Assembly (NCBI RefSeq): GCF_900155945.1
Contig: NZ_FTMN01000008.1
Span: 62,001-126,000, forward strand
Length of the DNA stretch: 64,000 nucleotides
DNA from: Marinobacterium stanieri
GTDB lineage: Bacteria; Pseudomonadota; Gammaproteobacteria; Pseudomonadales; Balneatricaceae
Reading direction: 5' to 3'
The notes under the pieces: model-generated
Seen by the model: the letters and a program-made list of their open reading frames with translations, nothing else
Databases searched by the model: none
Told to the model about the DNA's origin: nothing
Made by a program: the position numbers and the translations under genes
Part shown: piece after piece, positions 8,855 through 18,387 of the stretch
How the letters are laid out: every line of letters starts with the position of its first letter
Numbering within the stretch: position 1 is the stretch's first letter

Positions 8855-9832
8855 ATGGCTGAATCCTCCGAAAAGAAAGCAGGCCGAGTCGAGCAGGGCG
8901 TGAAGCTGCGTGGTGCTGACAAGGTTGCCCGTATCCCGGTCAAGGTAATTCCGACCGAAAAGGACGAAATGCTGCGCAAGCCGGACTGGCTGCGTGTTCG
9001 CATGGGATCAAATGCGGAAGTTAAGCGGATCAAGGAGAAGCTGCGCAAACACAAACTGGCCTCTGTTTGCGAAGAAGCCAGCTGCCCCAACCTGGGGGAG
9101 TGTTTCAGCCATGGTACCGCCACGTTCATGATCATGGGCGATATCTGTACCCGCCGTTGTCCCTTCTGTGATGTTGCCCACGGCCGTCCCAATGCGCTGT
9201 CGGAAGATGAGCCGCGTGAACTGGCTGAAGCCATTGCCGACATGCAGCTGAAATACGTGGTGATCACCTCGGTCGACCGTGATGACCTGCGCGATGGTGG
9301 TGCCCAGCACTTTGCCGACTGCATCCGTGAAACGCGTCAGCGCATCCCCAGTATCCAGATAGAAACGCTGGTGCCGGACTTCCGCGGCCGTATGGATGTG
9401 GCGCTGGATATTCTGAACCAGACGCCGCCGGACGTGTTCAACCACAACCTGGAAACCGTTCCGCGCCTGTACCGCAAGGTTCGCCCCGGTGCCGACTACC
9501 AGTGGTCACTGGATCTGCTCAAGCGCTACAAGGCGTTGCAGCCGAATGTACGCACCAAGTCCGGTTTGATGGTGGGTTGTGGTGAAACCAATGAAGAGAT
9601 CATCGAAGTAATGCGTGACCTGCGTGCGCACGATGTCGATATGATCACCATTGGTCAGTATCTGCAGCCAAGCCGTGACCACCTGGCACTGGACCGCTAC
9701 GTGACCCCGGACGAGTTTGCCGAGTACGAGCGCATTGCGCGTGAACTGGGCTTCAGCCATGTGGCCAGTGGCCCTCTGGTACGCTCCTCCTACCACGCCG
9801 ATCTGCAGGCGAAAGGGGAAAAGGTCGGTTGA
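8855..9832 (+). CDS. lipA: Lipoyl synthase LipA (radical SAM)
   Basis: A 325-residue radical SAM enzyme that inserts two sulfurs into protein-bound octanoyl groups. Both iron-sulfur clusters are recognisable. The auxiliary cluster ligands are C72, C77 and C83 in [12 protein letters not shown], and the SAM cluster ligands are C98, C102 and C105 in CTRRCPFC. The C terminus ends with the auxiliary-cluster Ser region [10 protein letters not shown]. Length is normal. It closes the dacA-dat-ybeD-lipB-lipA run and is followed by a clear terminator. Confidence 0.98.
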   Translation: MAESSEKKAGRVEQGVKLRGADKVARIPVKVIPTEKDEMLRKPDWLRVRMGSNAEVKRIKEKLRKHKLASVCEEASCPNLGECFSHGTATFMIMGDICTRRCPFCDVAHGRPNALSEDEPRELAEAIADMQLKYVVITSVDRDDLRDGGAQHFADCIRETRQRIPSIQIETLVPDFRGRMDVALDILNQTPPDVFNHNLETVPRLYRKVRPGADYQWSLDLLKRYKALQPNVRTKSGLMVGCGETNEEIIEVMRDLRAHDVDMITIGQYLQPSRDHLALDRYVTPDEFAEYERIARELGFSHVASGPLVRSSYHADLQAKGEKVG

Positions 9833-9851
9833 CCCGTCCTTGTCAGGAATG

Positions 9852-9876
9852 AAAAGCGCCTCAGGGCGCTTTTTTT
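9852..9876 (+). terminator. Rho-independent terminator after lipA
   Basis: Eight-base stem AAAGCGCC / GGGCGCTTT with a TCA loop, running straight into seven T residues, 20 bp after the lipA stop. Confidence 0.9.
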
Positions 9877-9906
9877 ATGTCTTGCGATGCGGTGCACAAA
9901 TTCTTA

Positions 9907-9919
9907 ATATTAGTAATAT
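9907..9919. promoter_or_regulatory. Small AT-rich palindrome upstream of the OsmC-like gene
   Basis: ATATTA-G-TAATAT is a 6+1+6 inverted repeat. It is overlapped by a second inverted pair, TTAGT (9910-9914) and ACTAA (9924-9928). It lies about 26-38 bp before the ATG, where a repressor could overlap a promoter. The cognate regulator is unknown. Confidence 0.4.
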
Positions 9920-9944
9920 CTTAACTAATAGTAAGGGTAGCGAG

Positions 9945-10400
9945 ATGAGTGCGGACAAGCGTGTTGCGGTACAAGCATCCATGGAGCAGGGCTTTCTGGT
10001 AAGTGCGGATATTCGTGGCCACCAGGTGCAGATCGACCAGCCGGAGGCGGCGCGGGGAACTGACCAGGGGCCGACTCCGCTGGAGTACTTCCTGTTTTCA
10101 CTGGGCGGCTGTATCTGCACCATCGGCCGTATCGCCGCCATGCAGCAGAAAATCGACCTGCGTGGCATGAAAGTCAGCGTAGAAGGGGACTACAACCCGG
10201 CTGGCCTGCTGGGTAAACCCAGTGATGACCCGACCGGCTTCAAACAGATCTCGGTGGCTGCCGAAATCGACGCGGATATGAGCGATGAGGACAAGCAGGC
10301 GTTTCTGGATGCTGTCTGCGAACGCTGCCCGCTGCATGCCAACATCAAACTGGAAACCCAGGTAACCCACCACCTGATGGAACCCAGCTGCGTGATCTGA
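9945..10400 (+). CDS. OsmC/Ohr-family protein
   Basis: A 151-residue OsmC-fold protein, a family that includes thiol-dependent peroxidases. Cysteines typical of the fold are present: C56 and C58 in LGGCICTIG on the central helix and C125/C128 in CERCPLH. This CxxC-like pattern is that of general OsmC proteins rather than of strict Ohr, so substrate is not assigned. The start at 9945 fits the family N terminus; upstream in-frame codons extend back into lipA and are rejected. It stands alone behind the lipA terminator with an AT-rich palindrome in its leader, and it converges on dtd. Confidence 0.88.
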   Translation: MSADKRVAVQASMEQGFLVSADIRGHQVQIDQPEAARGTDQGPTPLEYFLFSLGGCICTIGRIAAMQQKIDLRGMKVSVEGDYNPAGLLGKPSDDPTGFKQISVAAEIDADMSDEDKQAFLDAVCERCPLHANIKLETQVTHHLMEPSCVI

Positions 10401-10429
10401 GGCGCAGCCGGGCTTGTTCTTCGGGCCGG

Positions 10430-10867
10430 TCAGACTTCCAGCAGGAAGGTGACGGGCCCGTCGTTGAGCAGTTCCACTTTCATATCCGCACCAAAGCGGC
10501 CGGTGGCGACCGGGTTATGTTGAGACTGAGCCTGTTCGACGAAGTAGTTGTAGAGGCGTTCACCCTCGGCAGGCGAGGCGCCGGATGAGAAGCTCGGCCT
10601 CAGGCCTTTGCGCGTATCCGCGACCAGTGTGAACTGGGAGACTACCAGCAGGCCACCGCCGGTATCGGTAAGGCTCAGGTTCATCTTGTCGTCCGCATCG
10701 GCAAAAATGCGGTAGTTCAGCACCTTCTTCAGCAGCTTGTCGGCGCTGGCCTCGTCATCTTCTTTTTCCACACCCAACAGCAGCAGGATACCGTTGTCGA
10801 TGGCTCCGGTGATCTCGCCGTCCACAGTGACACTGGCATGACGAACCCGTTGAATCAGTCCTTTCAC
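10430..10867 (-). CDS. dtd: D-aminoacyl-tRNA deacylase
   Basis: A 145-residue DTD that hydrolyses D-aminoacyl-tRNAs (and Gly-tRNA-Ala) so that D-amino acids do not enter protein. It starts [17 protein letters not shown] and has the active-site motifs SQFTL (about residues 77-81) and NDGPVT near the C terminus, the Gly-cisPro region. Length is the family norm. It starts 2 bp after the stop of the proline iminopeptidase gene, so the two are co-transcribed. Confidence 0.97.
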   Translation of the reverse strand: MKGLIQRVRHASVTVDGEITGAIDNGILLLLGVEKEDDEASADKLLKKVLNYRIFADADDKMNLSLTDTGGGLLVVSQFTLVADTRKGLRPSFSSGASPAEGERLYNYFVEQAQSQHNPVATGRFGADMKVELLNDGPVTFLLEV

Positions 10868-10869
10868 TC

Positions 10870-11820
10870 TCAGGCGCTCCTTTCAGCGAAACGGTCGGTG
10901 GCGTGCACCAGATTATCGATAATGCCCGGTTCCAGTGCCGAGTGGCCGGCTTCACGGACAATATGCAGCTCGGCATGAGGCGCGGCCTGCTGTAGAGCCC
11001 AGGCCTGCTCCAGCGGGCACACCATATCGTAGCGGCCATGCACGATAGTGATGGGGATATCGGTCAGCTTGTCGGCGTCACGCAGAATCTGGTTCGGCTC
11101 CAGAAATGCCTTGTGGATAAAGTAATGCGCCTCGATCCGCGCCATTGCCAGGGCAAAGTGCGGGTCACCAAAATGATCGACCACGCTGGGGTTGGGAGTA
11201 AGGGTTGAACAGCGGCCTTCCCAGATAGACCAGGCCTTGGCCGCCTGCATCTGTGCCAGTTCGTTATTGGAGGTCAGGCGCTGATAATAGGCGTTCAGCA
11301 GATCGCCGTGCTCCTCGGTCGGGATCAGTGCCAGGTAGTCCTGCCAGTAGTCCGGGAACAGGGCGCTGGCGCCTTGCTGGTAGAACCACTGAATATCGCG
11401 ATCACGGCACAGGAAAATGCCGCGCAGGATCAGACCCAGGGTGCGTTCGGGGTGTGTCTCGGCGTAGACAAGGCTCAGGGTTGAGCCCCAGCTGCCGCCA
11501 AACAGTAGCCATTGCTCGATACTGAGGAACTCGCGAATGCGCTCCATATCAGCGACCAGGTTGCTGGTCGTGTTGTCATCCAGAGTGGCGTGTGGGGTCG
11601 AGCGACCACAGCCGCGCTGATCAAACAGGATGATGCGGTAGCGCTCCGGGTTAAAGTAGCGTCGGTGCACCGGGCCGCAGCCGCCACCGGGGCCGCCATG
11701 CACAAACAGGACCGGAATGCCGTTCGGATTACCACTCTCCTCCACGTACAGGGTATGCCCCTGACCGACTTCAAGGTAGTACTCGTGGTTGTGGCCGATC
11801 TCCGGATAGAGGATACGCAT
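10870..11820 (-). CDS. pip: Proline iminopeptidase
   Basis: A 316-residue alpha/beta hydrolase of peptidase family S33 that removes N-terminal proline from peptides. It has the oxyanion-hole motif HGGPGGG (residues 41-47), the nucleophile S110 in GGSWGS, an acid in HGRYDMVCP and the base His in [10 protein letters not shown], so the triad is intact. It is the first gene of a two-gene minus-strand unit with dtd and diverges from the AraC gene with 91 bp between them. Confidence 0.96.
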   Translation of the reverse strand: MRILYPEIGHNHEYYLEVGQGHTLYVEESGNPNGIPVLFVHGGPGGGCGPVHRRYFNPERYRIILFDQRGCGRSTPHATLDDNTTSNLVADMERIREFLSIEQWLLFGGSWGSTLSLVYAETHPERTLGLILRGIFLCRDRDIQWFYQQGASALFPDYWQDYLALIPTEEHGDLLNAYYQRLTSNNELAQMQAAKAWSIWEGRCSTLTPNPSVVDHFGDPHFALAMARIEAHYFIHKAFLEPNQILRDADKLTDIPITIVHGRYDMVCPLEQAWALQQAAPHAELHIVREAGHSALEPGIIDNLVHATDRFAERSA

Positions 11821-11911
11821 GCCGATCTCCTGACGCTTGGGTGAGCCGCCAGTATATCGACCCTGTCTGGGCAGGTGAACCGACCCCGTGAAGGCGTGCT
11901 AAAATCCGGCC

Positions 11912-12640
11912 ATGAACATTGATGAAGCTCAGCTGGACATGCGCAGTTACCCCGGCGAAGTCCATGCCCACCAGCATGATCACTACCATCAACTGGTGTT
12001 GCCCTGTGAAGGGGCGCTGGAAATGCAGGTCGGCAGCCGTGAAGGTCAGGTCGGTCATGGTTACCTGGCGGTCGTGGCTGCCGGTGAAAGCCATGCGTTT
12101 GCTGCCCGGGGGGATAACCGCTTTCTGGTCGCTGATTTGCCGCTGGCCAACACTGATGCCTGGCAGGCATTGCCTCCTTTTCTGCCCCTGTCGCAGCCGC
12201 TGCGCCAGTACATCGGTTTTTTACAGAGCTGGCTGGCGTCCGGGCATACGGCCAGCGTACCGGGCAGCGATCAAGTACTGTCCGAGTTGCTGATAGCAGG
12301 CGCTGAGTCGCCGGTGGTGGATCGGCGCATCGAGCCTGTCAGGGAGTGGATGAGCCAGCACTTTGCCGAGGCCGTCAGCTTGCCGCAGCTGGCAGCGCTG
12401 GCCTGTCTCAGTGTGCGTCAGTTCAGTGCCCGCTTTCGTCAGGCGACCGGTCAGTCGCCCCAGCAATACCTGATCAGCCTGAGGCTGGAGAAGGCGCAGG
12501 CGCTGCTGCAACAGACCGATATGAGCCTGCAGCAGGTCAGTGATGCGGTCGGGTATACCAGCCTGTCGGCGTTCAGCCATCGCTTTCGACAGCGTTTTGA
12601 TGTCAGCCCCGGCTACTATCGCCGAAACGAGCAGGCATAG
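11912..12640 (+). CDS. AraC-family transcriptional regulator
   Basis: A 242-residue regulator. The N-terminal half has a cupin look (HAHQHDHYHQLVLPCEG near residues 15-30, a HxH-type ligand-binding barrel). The C-terminal hundred residues form the two AraC helix-turn-helix motifs, with LPQLAALACLSVRQFSARFR and the conserved VGYTSLSAFSHRFRQRFDVSPGYYR. The effector is unknown. The next gene on the same strand is a YddG-like exporter 71 bp away, which is a natural candidate target. Confidence 0.9.
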   Translation: MNIDEAQLDMRSYPGEVHAHQHDHYHQLVLPCEGALEMQVGSREGQVGHGYLAVVAAGESHAFAARGDNRFLVADLPLANTDAWQALPPFLPLSQPLRQYIGFLQSWLASGHTASVPGSDQVLSELLIAGAESPVVDRRIEPVREWMSQHFAEAVSLPQLAALACLSVRQFSARFRQATGQSPQQYLISLRLEKAQALLQQTDMSLQQVSDAVGYTSLSAFSHRFRQRFDVSPGYYRRNEQA

Positions 12641-12711
12641 CGCCGAAACGCGCACCTTTAACCTGCTCGAATCAGGCAGACTGCTGGTTTTTGGCAATGG
12701 AGACCCGCTGC

Positions 12712-13614
12712 ATGTCTGCAACGTTGAATGCCACCTTGATCGGCACTGTATCGATCTGGCTATGGGGCGCGCTGGCGCTACTGACCCGTCTGACCGAAGG
12801 GCGTATCCCGCCTTTCCAGCTGCTTGCCATGACCTTTGCGCTTGCTTTCCTGCTGATGTGCGGTAAGTGGTGGCGTGAAGGACATCTGGGGCTGAAACAC
12901 CTGCGACAGCCGCCACTGGCCTGGCTGCTGGGAGTGGGCGGCTATTTCGGCTACCACTTCTGTTATTTTCTCGCCATGTCACAGGCACCGGCGGTGGAGG
13001 TCAGTCTGTTGGCCTACCTTTGGCCCCTGTTGATTGTGCTGTTTTCGACTCTGTTGCCGGGGCACCATTTTTATCTGCGTCATCTCAGTGGTGCCCTGCT
13101 GGCGCTACTGGGCTGCTGGCTCCTGGTCGGGCGCGGAGGCACCGGTTTTGCCTGGCAGTACCTGGACGGCTACCTGCTGGCGCTGGCCTGCGCGTTGATC
13201 TGGTCGTCCTATTCGGTGGCCAGCCGTCTGGTCAGTCACGTGCCGACCGATGCGGCGGGCTGGTTCTGCGGTGTTACGGCACTGTTGGCGCTGCTCTGTC
13301 ATTGGCAATTTGAACAAACCGTCTGGCCGGACTCGGGCACTCAATGGCTGGGAGTTATTGGTCTGGGGCTTGGGCCGGTGGGCATCGCCTTTTTCACCTG
13401 GGATCATGGCGTCAAGCGGGGCGATTTGCAGCTGCTGGGCGTGCTGGCCTACGCCGCGCCCTTGATCTCGGTGGTGTTGCTGGTGCTGACGGGGCTGGCG
13501 GATTCCAGTAGCGAAATCTGGTGGGCCAGTGCTGCTATTGTTGCAGGCTCTCTGTTGGCGGGCTGGCAGACCGGCAGGCGAACCGCTGAAAAACAGGAGG
13601 TAAGCGCGTCCTGA
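12712..13614 (+). CDS. EamA/DMT-superfamily permease, YddG-like
   Basis: A 300-residue protein with ten predicted membrane spans in two EamA repeats. The N terminus ATLIGTVSIWLWG, the VEVSLLAYLWPLLIVLFS segment and the second-half IWSSYSVASRL region resemble YddG-type aromatic amino acid exporters. Substrate is inferred only at that level. The ATG at 12712 has a GGAG ribosome site nine bases upstream; the in-frame ATG at 12697 is less well placed. It follows the AraC gene. Confidence 0.85.
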   Translation: MSATLNATLIGTVSIWLWGALALLTRLTEGRIPPFQLLAMTFALAFLLMCGKWWREGHLGLKHLRQPPLAWLLGVGGYFGYHFCYFLAMSQAPAVEVSLLAYLWPLLIVLFSTLLPGHHFYLRHLSGALLALLGCWLLVGRGGTGFAWQYLDGYLLALACALIWSSYSVASRLVSHVPTDAAGWFCGVTALLALLCHWQFEQTVWPDSGTQWLGVIGLGLGPVGIAFFTWDHGVKRGDLQLLGVLAYAAPLISVVLLVLTGLADSSSEIWWASAAIVAGSLLAGWQTGRRTAEKQEVSAS

Positions 13615-13877
13615 TAAGTAAGCAGGACAGGGTGCCCGAGGGAGGTTAAGGCCCGGCTCAGTGGTGGTGTGATGTAATTCATGCTCGCACCGCACAAAAT
13701 ACCGGCCTATACTTCTCTGCTGTGAGCGGGCCTGTGTGTGCTGGAAACTATCCAGTGAGGTGCAATGACCCGGTCATGAATCGAGATTAGCCTGTTGAAG
13801 AGGTGCTTCCAGATAGTAAGGATGTGCTTGTTCGGTGTGGCCGTTAAGACAGGAATCATTACACTACAGGATATTCC

Positions 13878-15818
13878 ATGCAGTATGACAGGACGTCCAG
13901 GCGGCTCCCCCGGCCACTATTGACTGAAAAAGGGCTTATCCTGTCCCTGTTCGCGCTTTATATTCTCGCCACATCCGCTATTACCGTTCTCAGCTTCAAC
14001 ACCTCCCAGGCTCAACAGCTGGCAACTACGCGCTCCATGCTGCTGACCGCCGCCCGCGCCGGTGGTCACATTGTCGGCAAGTATTTTCATGACACCTATC
14101 GCCAATCCAGCCCGCCAGGGCAGGACCATTACCGCTTGCTGGTCGAGGCGCTGGACAGCCTGGTGGATGACCTGCCCGGTGTCGAGTATGTGTACTCGAT
14201 GGATGTGATCGAAGGCGAGGCCTACTTCGTGATCAGCAACGAAACCCAGGAAGATCTGGAACGGGGCACCCCCAGCCGGTTCTACAATCCCTACCAGTCG
14301 GCGCCGGATGAGCTTTACACCGCCTATCGTAACCGGGAACCGGTGTTCACACCGGTATACAGCAATGAATGGGGCTCCTTTCGCTCGGCGTTTGTACCCA
14401 CCAAACGCTTCGATGATACCTATTACATTATGGCGGCGGATATTAAGGTCGATGGCCGACGTGACCTGTTTATGCACAGTCTGGGTACGGCTGCGACCAT
14501 TAGCCTGATTGCACTATTACCGGTCTATCTGCTGTTCCTGTTCTACCGGCGTCTGCAACGATTGCGCGCGGAAGAGTTGGAACGTCAGCTCTATAGCAAT
14601 GCATTGACCGGCTTGCCCAATACCGCCTGGTTGATACGGGAGGAGGGGGAAGCCTTATCCGGGGTTAGCGGTATCCTGCTCAACCTGAATAACTTCCATG
14701 CCATCAATATGTTGTTTGGCCGTGAAGCCGGAGACCAGTTGATACAGCGTATCGCGCCGCGTTTACAGGAGCAGTTGCCTCAAGGGGCCCAGCTGTATCA
14801 CCTGGAGGTGGACGAGTTTCTCGTCGTCTGCCAGGTGGCCGAGCCGGATACTCTGCTCGGCCTGGCCCGGCAGTTGCTGGCAGCGGTTTTCTCGCAGTCA
14901 GATGAAAGCACCAGCGCCCGCTTTTCCGTTTCAGCACGGGCCGGAGTTGCCAGTGGCTGCGATTCAATCAAGTCACTGCTTAGCCGAACCCAGCAGGCAA
15001 TGAAACAGGCATCGGTCATGGGATTGCCCTATCGTGCTTATACAGGCACTGACTCGCCTGATCAGTACTACGAGCGCAACCTGCACTGGCTGAATGAGGC
15101 CGGGCAGGCACTGGCAGAAGGGCGTCTTAAGCCCTGGTTTCAACCCATTCGTGATATCCACAGTGGCGGTGTAAAGCACTTTGAAGCGCTGGCACGCCTG
15201 GTGGGGCGCGATGGCGAGGTCTATCTGCCGGGGCAGTTTCTGCCTGCCATTCGCTGCAGTCATCTCTATCCCCTGCTGACGCGTAGCATGATCGAACAGA
15301 GCCTGGCCAGCTTCAGTGATCGTGACGAAATGGTGGCGATCAATATGAGCAAGCAGGATCTGCTGGATGAGCAGACCATGGCGTACCTGTTTGACACCCT
15401 GCATGCCTATGGCATGGAGGGGCGGGTACTGATTGAGGTGCTGGAGTCCGATTCCATCGAATACCAGGACGATGTGGTGGATGTACTCAGCCGCTGCCGC
15501 CAGATGGGGGTAAAAGTCGCCATTGATGATTTCGGCAGCGGCTATTCCAATTTTGACCGCATTCTCAAGATAGAGCCGGATTATCTCAAAATAGATGGCT
15601 CGCTGATCCGTCGAATCGATGAGGATGAAGCGTCTCGCGTGCTGGTAGCGGCCATCTGCCAGTTTGCGGTCAGCCTCAATATCCCGTTGATTGCCGAGTT
15701 TGTTGAGTCCGAGCGGCTGCTGCCCCTGCTGGAGGAGATGGGCGTGAGCTTGGCGCAGGGGTTTGGGATTGGTCGCCCGGCACCTTTGGTATCAGGGTCC
15801 GAAGCCAAATCAGAGTGA
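13878..15818 (+). CDS. Membrane EAL protein with degenerate GGDEF domain (c-di-GMP phosphodiesterase)
   Basis: A 646-residue protein. Two membrane spans (about 19-39 and 204-224) flank a periplasmic sensor-like region of 165 residues. A GGDEF-fold domain (about 235-390) has LEVDEF (309-314) instead of GGDEF, so it should not make c-di-GMP. The EAL domain (about 410-640) is complete: E436-A-L, N489, E520, D550-D551 in DDFGSGYSNF, K571, E607 and a QGFGIG loop, so phosphodiesterase activity is expected. It stands alone with a 263-bp leader in which nothing clear was found, and it ends at a bidirectional terminator. Confidence 0.93.
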   Translation: MQYDRTSRRLPRPLLTEKGLILSLFALYILATSAITVLSFNTSQAQQLATTRSMLLTAARAGGHIVGKYFHDTYRQSSPPGQDHYRLLVEALDSLVDDLPGVEYVYSMDVIEGEAYFVISNETQEDLERGTPSRFYNPYQSAPDELYTAYRNREPVFTPVYSNEWGSFRSAFVPTKRFDDTYYIMAADIKVDGRRDLFMHSLGTAATISLIALLPVYLLFLFYRRLQRLRAEELERQLYSNALTGLPNTAWLIREEGEALSGVSGILLNLNNFHAINMLFGREAGDQLIQRIAPRLQEQLPQGAQLYHLEVDEFLVVCQVAEPDTLLGLARQLLAAVFSQSDESTSARFSVSARAGVASGCDSIKSLLSRTQQAMKQASVMGLPYRAYTGTDSPDQYYERNLHWLNEAGQALAEGRLKPWFQPIRDIHSGGVKHFEALARLVGRDGEVYLPGQFLPAIRCSHLYPLLTRSMIEQSLASFSDRDEMVAINMSKQDLLDEQTMAYLFDTLHAYGMEGRVLIEVLESDSIEYQDDVVDVLSRCRQMGVKVAIDDFGSGYSNFDRILKIEPDYLKIDGSLIRRIDEDEASRVLVAAICQFAVSLNIPLIAEFVESERLLPLLEEMGVSLAQGFGIGRPAPLVSGSEAKSE

Positions 15819-15830
15819 GGCGGCGGGCAT

Positions 15831-15864
15831 AAAAAAACCGATGGCAGTACCATCGGTTTTTTTT
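15831..15864. terminator. Bidirectional terminator between the EAL gene and typA
   Basis: Perfect hairpin ACCGATGG-CAGTA-CCATCGGT with seven A on the left and eight T on the right, so it can serve both converging genes. Confidence 0.95.
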
Positions 15865-15881
15865 GTCCACAAGGGAGTTAC

Positions 15882-17693
15882 TTACTTCTTGTTGGCGCGC
15901 TTGCGCTCGTTTTCTTTCAGCAGCTTCTTGCGGATACGGATGCTTTCCGGTGTTACTTCCACCAGCTCATCGTCTTCGATGAAGTCCAGCGCCTGTTCCA
16001 GCGAGTACTTGATCGGCGGGGTCAGCACGATGTTTTCGTCAGTACCGGAGGCACGTACGTTGGTCAGCTGCTTGCCCTTGGTCGGGTTGACCACCAGGTC
16101 GTTGTTACGGCTGTGGATGCCCAGCACCATGCCTTCATAGACTTCGATGTTCGGGTCGATGAACAGACGGCCACGTTCCTGCAGGGTAAACAGGGCGTAG
16201 CCCAGCGCTTTACCGTTGACCATGGAAACCAGTACGCCGTTATGACGGGATACCACATCACCCTGCTTGACCGGACCGTAGTGGTCGAAAATGGAGGTCA
16301 TGATGCCGGTACCGGAGGTCATGGTCATGAACTGGCTACGGAAACCGATCAGGCCACGTGACGGCATCATGAAGGTCAGACGCACGCGACCCTTGCCGTC
16401 CACTTCCATGTTGGTCATGTCGGCCTTACGCTTGCCCAGTTCCTCGATAACCGAACCCTGGTGATCTTCTTCAACGTCGATCATCACAACTTCGTACGGC
16501 TCGTGGATTTCGCCATCCACTTCTTTCTGGATAACTTCCGGACGGGAAACACCCAGCTCGAAGCCTTCACGACGCATGGACTCGATCAGTACGGACAGGT
16601 GCAGCTCGCCACGGCCGGATACACGGAATTTCTCAGGAGTATCACCCGGCTCGACACGCAGGGCCACGTTGTGGATCAGTTCGCGATCCAGGCGGTCCTT
16701 GATGTTACGGCTGGTGATGAACTTGCCTTCCTGACCGGCGAACGGAGAGTCGTTGACCTGGAAGGTCATGGACACGGTCGGTTCGTCTACAGACAGGGCC
16801 GGCAGAGCTTCGATCACTTCCGGGTCACACAGAGTGTCGGAAATGTTCAGCTCGTCCAGGCCGGTGATGCAGATGATGTCACCCGCCTGGGCAGAATCAA
16901 CTTCAACACGCTCCAGGCCATGGTAACCCATGATTTTCAGCACACGGCCGTTACGCACTTTGGCGTGGCTGTCGATAACTTTAACCTGGGTGTTGGTTTT
17001 GACGCTGCCGCGAGATACGCGGCCAACACCGATAACACCGGTGTAGCTGTTGTAGTCCAGTGCGGAGATCTGCATCTGGAAGGGGCCCTCAACGTCGACG
17101 TGAGGCGCATCTACGTGCTTGACGATCGCTTCGAACAGCGGCGTCATGTCGTCTGCCATGGCTTCGGGGTCATCACCGGCGATGCCGTTCAGGGCAGAGG
17201 CATACACAATCGGGAAGTCCAGCTGCTCGTCAGTGGCGCCCAGGTTATCGAACAGGTCGAAGACCTGATCCATGACCCAGTCAGGACGCGCACCCGGGCG
17301 GTCGATCTTGTTGATAACAACGATCGGGCGCAGGCCACGGGCAAATGCTTTCTGAGTTACGAAGCGGGTCTGCGGCATGGGGCCGTCAACCGCATCCACC
17401 AGCAGCAGTACAGAATCGACCATGGACAGAACGCGTTCAACTTCACCACCGAAGTCGGCGTGTCCCGGAGTGTCGACGATGTTGATGCGGTAGTCGTTCC
17501 ACTTGATGGCCGTGTTCTTGGCCAGGATGGTAATGCCTCGCTCACGCTCCTGATCATTGGAGTCCATGATGCGTTCGGCACCTTCATCGCGGCGGCCCAG
17601 TGTTCCTGACTGTTGCAGCAGCTTGTCGACCAGTGTGGTTTTACCATGGTCAACGTGGGCGATAATGGCAATATTACGTAGGTTATCGATCAC
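15882..17693 (-). CDS. typA: Ribosome-associated GTPase TypA/BipA
   Basis: A 603-residue translational GTPase involved in 50S assembly at low temperature and in stress. It starts [20 protein letters not shown], with the P-loop at about residues 12-20. The switch I RGITI, the DTPGHADF motif and [10 protein letters not shown] follow. EF-G-like domains and the unique C-terminal domain, ending at the basic tail [15 protein letters not shown], complete it. It is monocistronic; the 3' end shares the bidirectional terminator. Confidence 0.98.
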   Translation of the reverse strand: MIDNLRNIAIIAHVDHGKTTLVDKLLQQSGTLGRRDEGAERIMDSNDQERERGITILAKNTAIKWNDYRINIVDTPGHADFGGEVERVLSMVDSVLLLVDAVDGPMPQTRFVTQKAFARGLRPIVVINKIDRPGARPDWVMDQVFDLFDNLGATDEQLDFPIVYASALNGIAGDDPEAMADDMTPLFEAIVKHVDAPHVDVEGPFQMQISALDYNSYTGVIGVGRVSRGSVKTNTQVKVIDSHAKVRNGRVLKIMGYHGLERVEVDSAQAGDIICITGLDELNISDTLCDPEVIEALPALSVDEPTVSMTFQVNDSPFAGQEGKFITSRNIKDRLDRELIHNVALRVEPGDTPEKFRVSGRGELHLSVLIESMRREGFELGVSRPEVIQKEVDGEIHEPYEVVMIDVEEDHQGSVIEELGKRKADMTNMEVDGKGRVRLTFMMPSRGLIGFRSQFMTMTSGTGIMTSIFDHYGPVKQGDVVSRHNGVLVSMVNGKALGYALFTLQERGRLFIDPNIEVYEGMVLGIHSRNNDLVVNPTKGKQLTNVRASGTDENIVLTPPIKYSLEQALDFIEDDELVEVTPESIRIRKKLLKENERKRANKK

Positions 17694-17768
17694 GCGAAGT
17701 ACCCTGTGATGTTGTAAAGCGCGACATTATACGGAAGGGATGTGAAACATTCGATCATTTGGTGATCA

Positions 17769-18131
17769 TTATTGCAGAAACCCTGTTCGGGTCATCAGTT
17801 TTCGGTAGGCCTCACTGGCTGTGCAGTACTTGTCGCTCAATCCGGAAAAGTGCTCCTGCAGTGCTGGGTCCTCGGTGTTGGCCAGGCGGGTACGGTAGCG
17901 TTCGCAACGTTCATCCAAACGGTTTACGGCCTGCAGACGGCATAAAGGGTACATGTGGCTTTGGCGAGGATAGTTGTAACAGATGGTGTCCAGACGAATG
18001 TGGCCATTGTTCTCCAGCCATTGGGCCGGGAAACGTTTGGCATATTCGTCATCAGCAGCGACCGGGCTGGCCAGCAGGCTGGTGAAGCATAACAGGGCGA
18101 TGGTGCCACGCACTGTCTTGAAAGCAGTCAT
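17769..18131 (-). CDS. Small secreted Cys-containing protein of unknown function
   Basis: A 120-residue protein that is not recognised. The ATG at 18131 gives a good signal peptide (TIALLCFTSLLASPVAA, cleavage before DDEYAKRF). The mature part is about 95 residues and contains four Cys (in TICYNY, YPLCRL, DERCER and DKYCTAS) that could form two disulfides in the periplasm. An upstream in-frame start would add about 23 residues and bury the signal. An AAGGA ribosome site is close to the ATG. It is divergent from glnA, and its 5' region abuts the glnA enhancer sites. Confidence 0.7.
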   Translation of the reverse strand: MTAFKTVRGTIALLCFTSLLASPVAADDEYAKRFPAQWLENNGHIRLDTICYNYPRQSHMYPLCRLQAVNRLDERCERYRTRLANTEDPALQEHFSGLSDKYCTASEAYRKLMTRTGFLQ

Positions 18132-18278
18132 GATCCTTGAGGTCCTGTATATATAGGGGGCTGCATCAGCATACGCCGAATGCGGTATGCGTTGAAGCAA
18201 GGTTGGCCGAGAAATCCTGTGGGCTTTGCACTATGATAGGCTCGCTTCAGGGGAGTGTTGCCACTGAATGGTGCGCCA

Positions 18279-18295
18279 TGCACCATATGTGGGCA
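18279..18295 (+). promoter_or_regulatory. Upstream NtrC-binding site of glnA
   Basis: TGCACC-ATATG-TGGGCA compared with the NtrC consensus TGCACC-N5-GGTGCA: the left half is perfect and the right half matches at four of six. The centre is about 127 bp upstream of the expected start of transcription and 31 bp from the next site. Confidence 0.7.
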
Positions 18296-18309
18296 ATAAG
18301 CGTGATATA

Positions 18310-18326
18310 TGCACCATTGTAGTGCC
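18310..18326 (+). promoter_or_regulatory. Second NtrC-binding site of glnA
   Basis: TGCACC-ATTGT-AGTGCC: perfect left half, right half GTGC core conserved. It lies about three helical turns from the first site, on the same face of the DNA, as in the E. coli glnAp2 enhancer. Confidence 0.75.
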
Positions 18327-18387
18327 TTGTCGCGATTGCTTTCGGTGCGTGCTACCGAAAATCAACAAGTTAGCTCGCATTAAAAAC

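Noticed and set aside
13615-13877. Possible c-di-GMP riboswitch in the leader of the EAL gene
   Set aside because: None of the conserved GEMM motif bases could be found; the stretch shows no clear structure.
16461-17609. Long open frame (382 codons) antisense to typA
   Set aside because: It mirrors the codon bias of typA, has no family features and lies wholly within a confident gene. Similar long antisense frames over glnA (18489-19958), glnG (21152-22510) and leuA (47485-49131) were rejected for the same reason.
18341-18360. Hairpin TTCGGT / ACCGAA in the glnA upstream region
   Set aside because: It lies upstream of the promoter, so it is not transcribed from it; it has no match to a known site. 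A role as a looping or IHF region cannot be shown.
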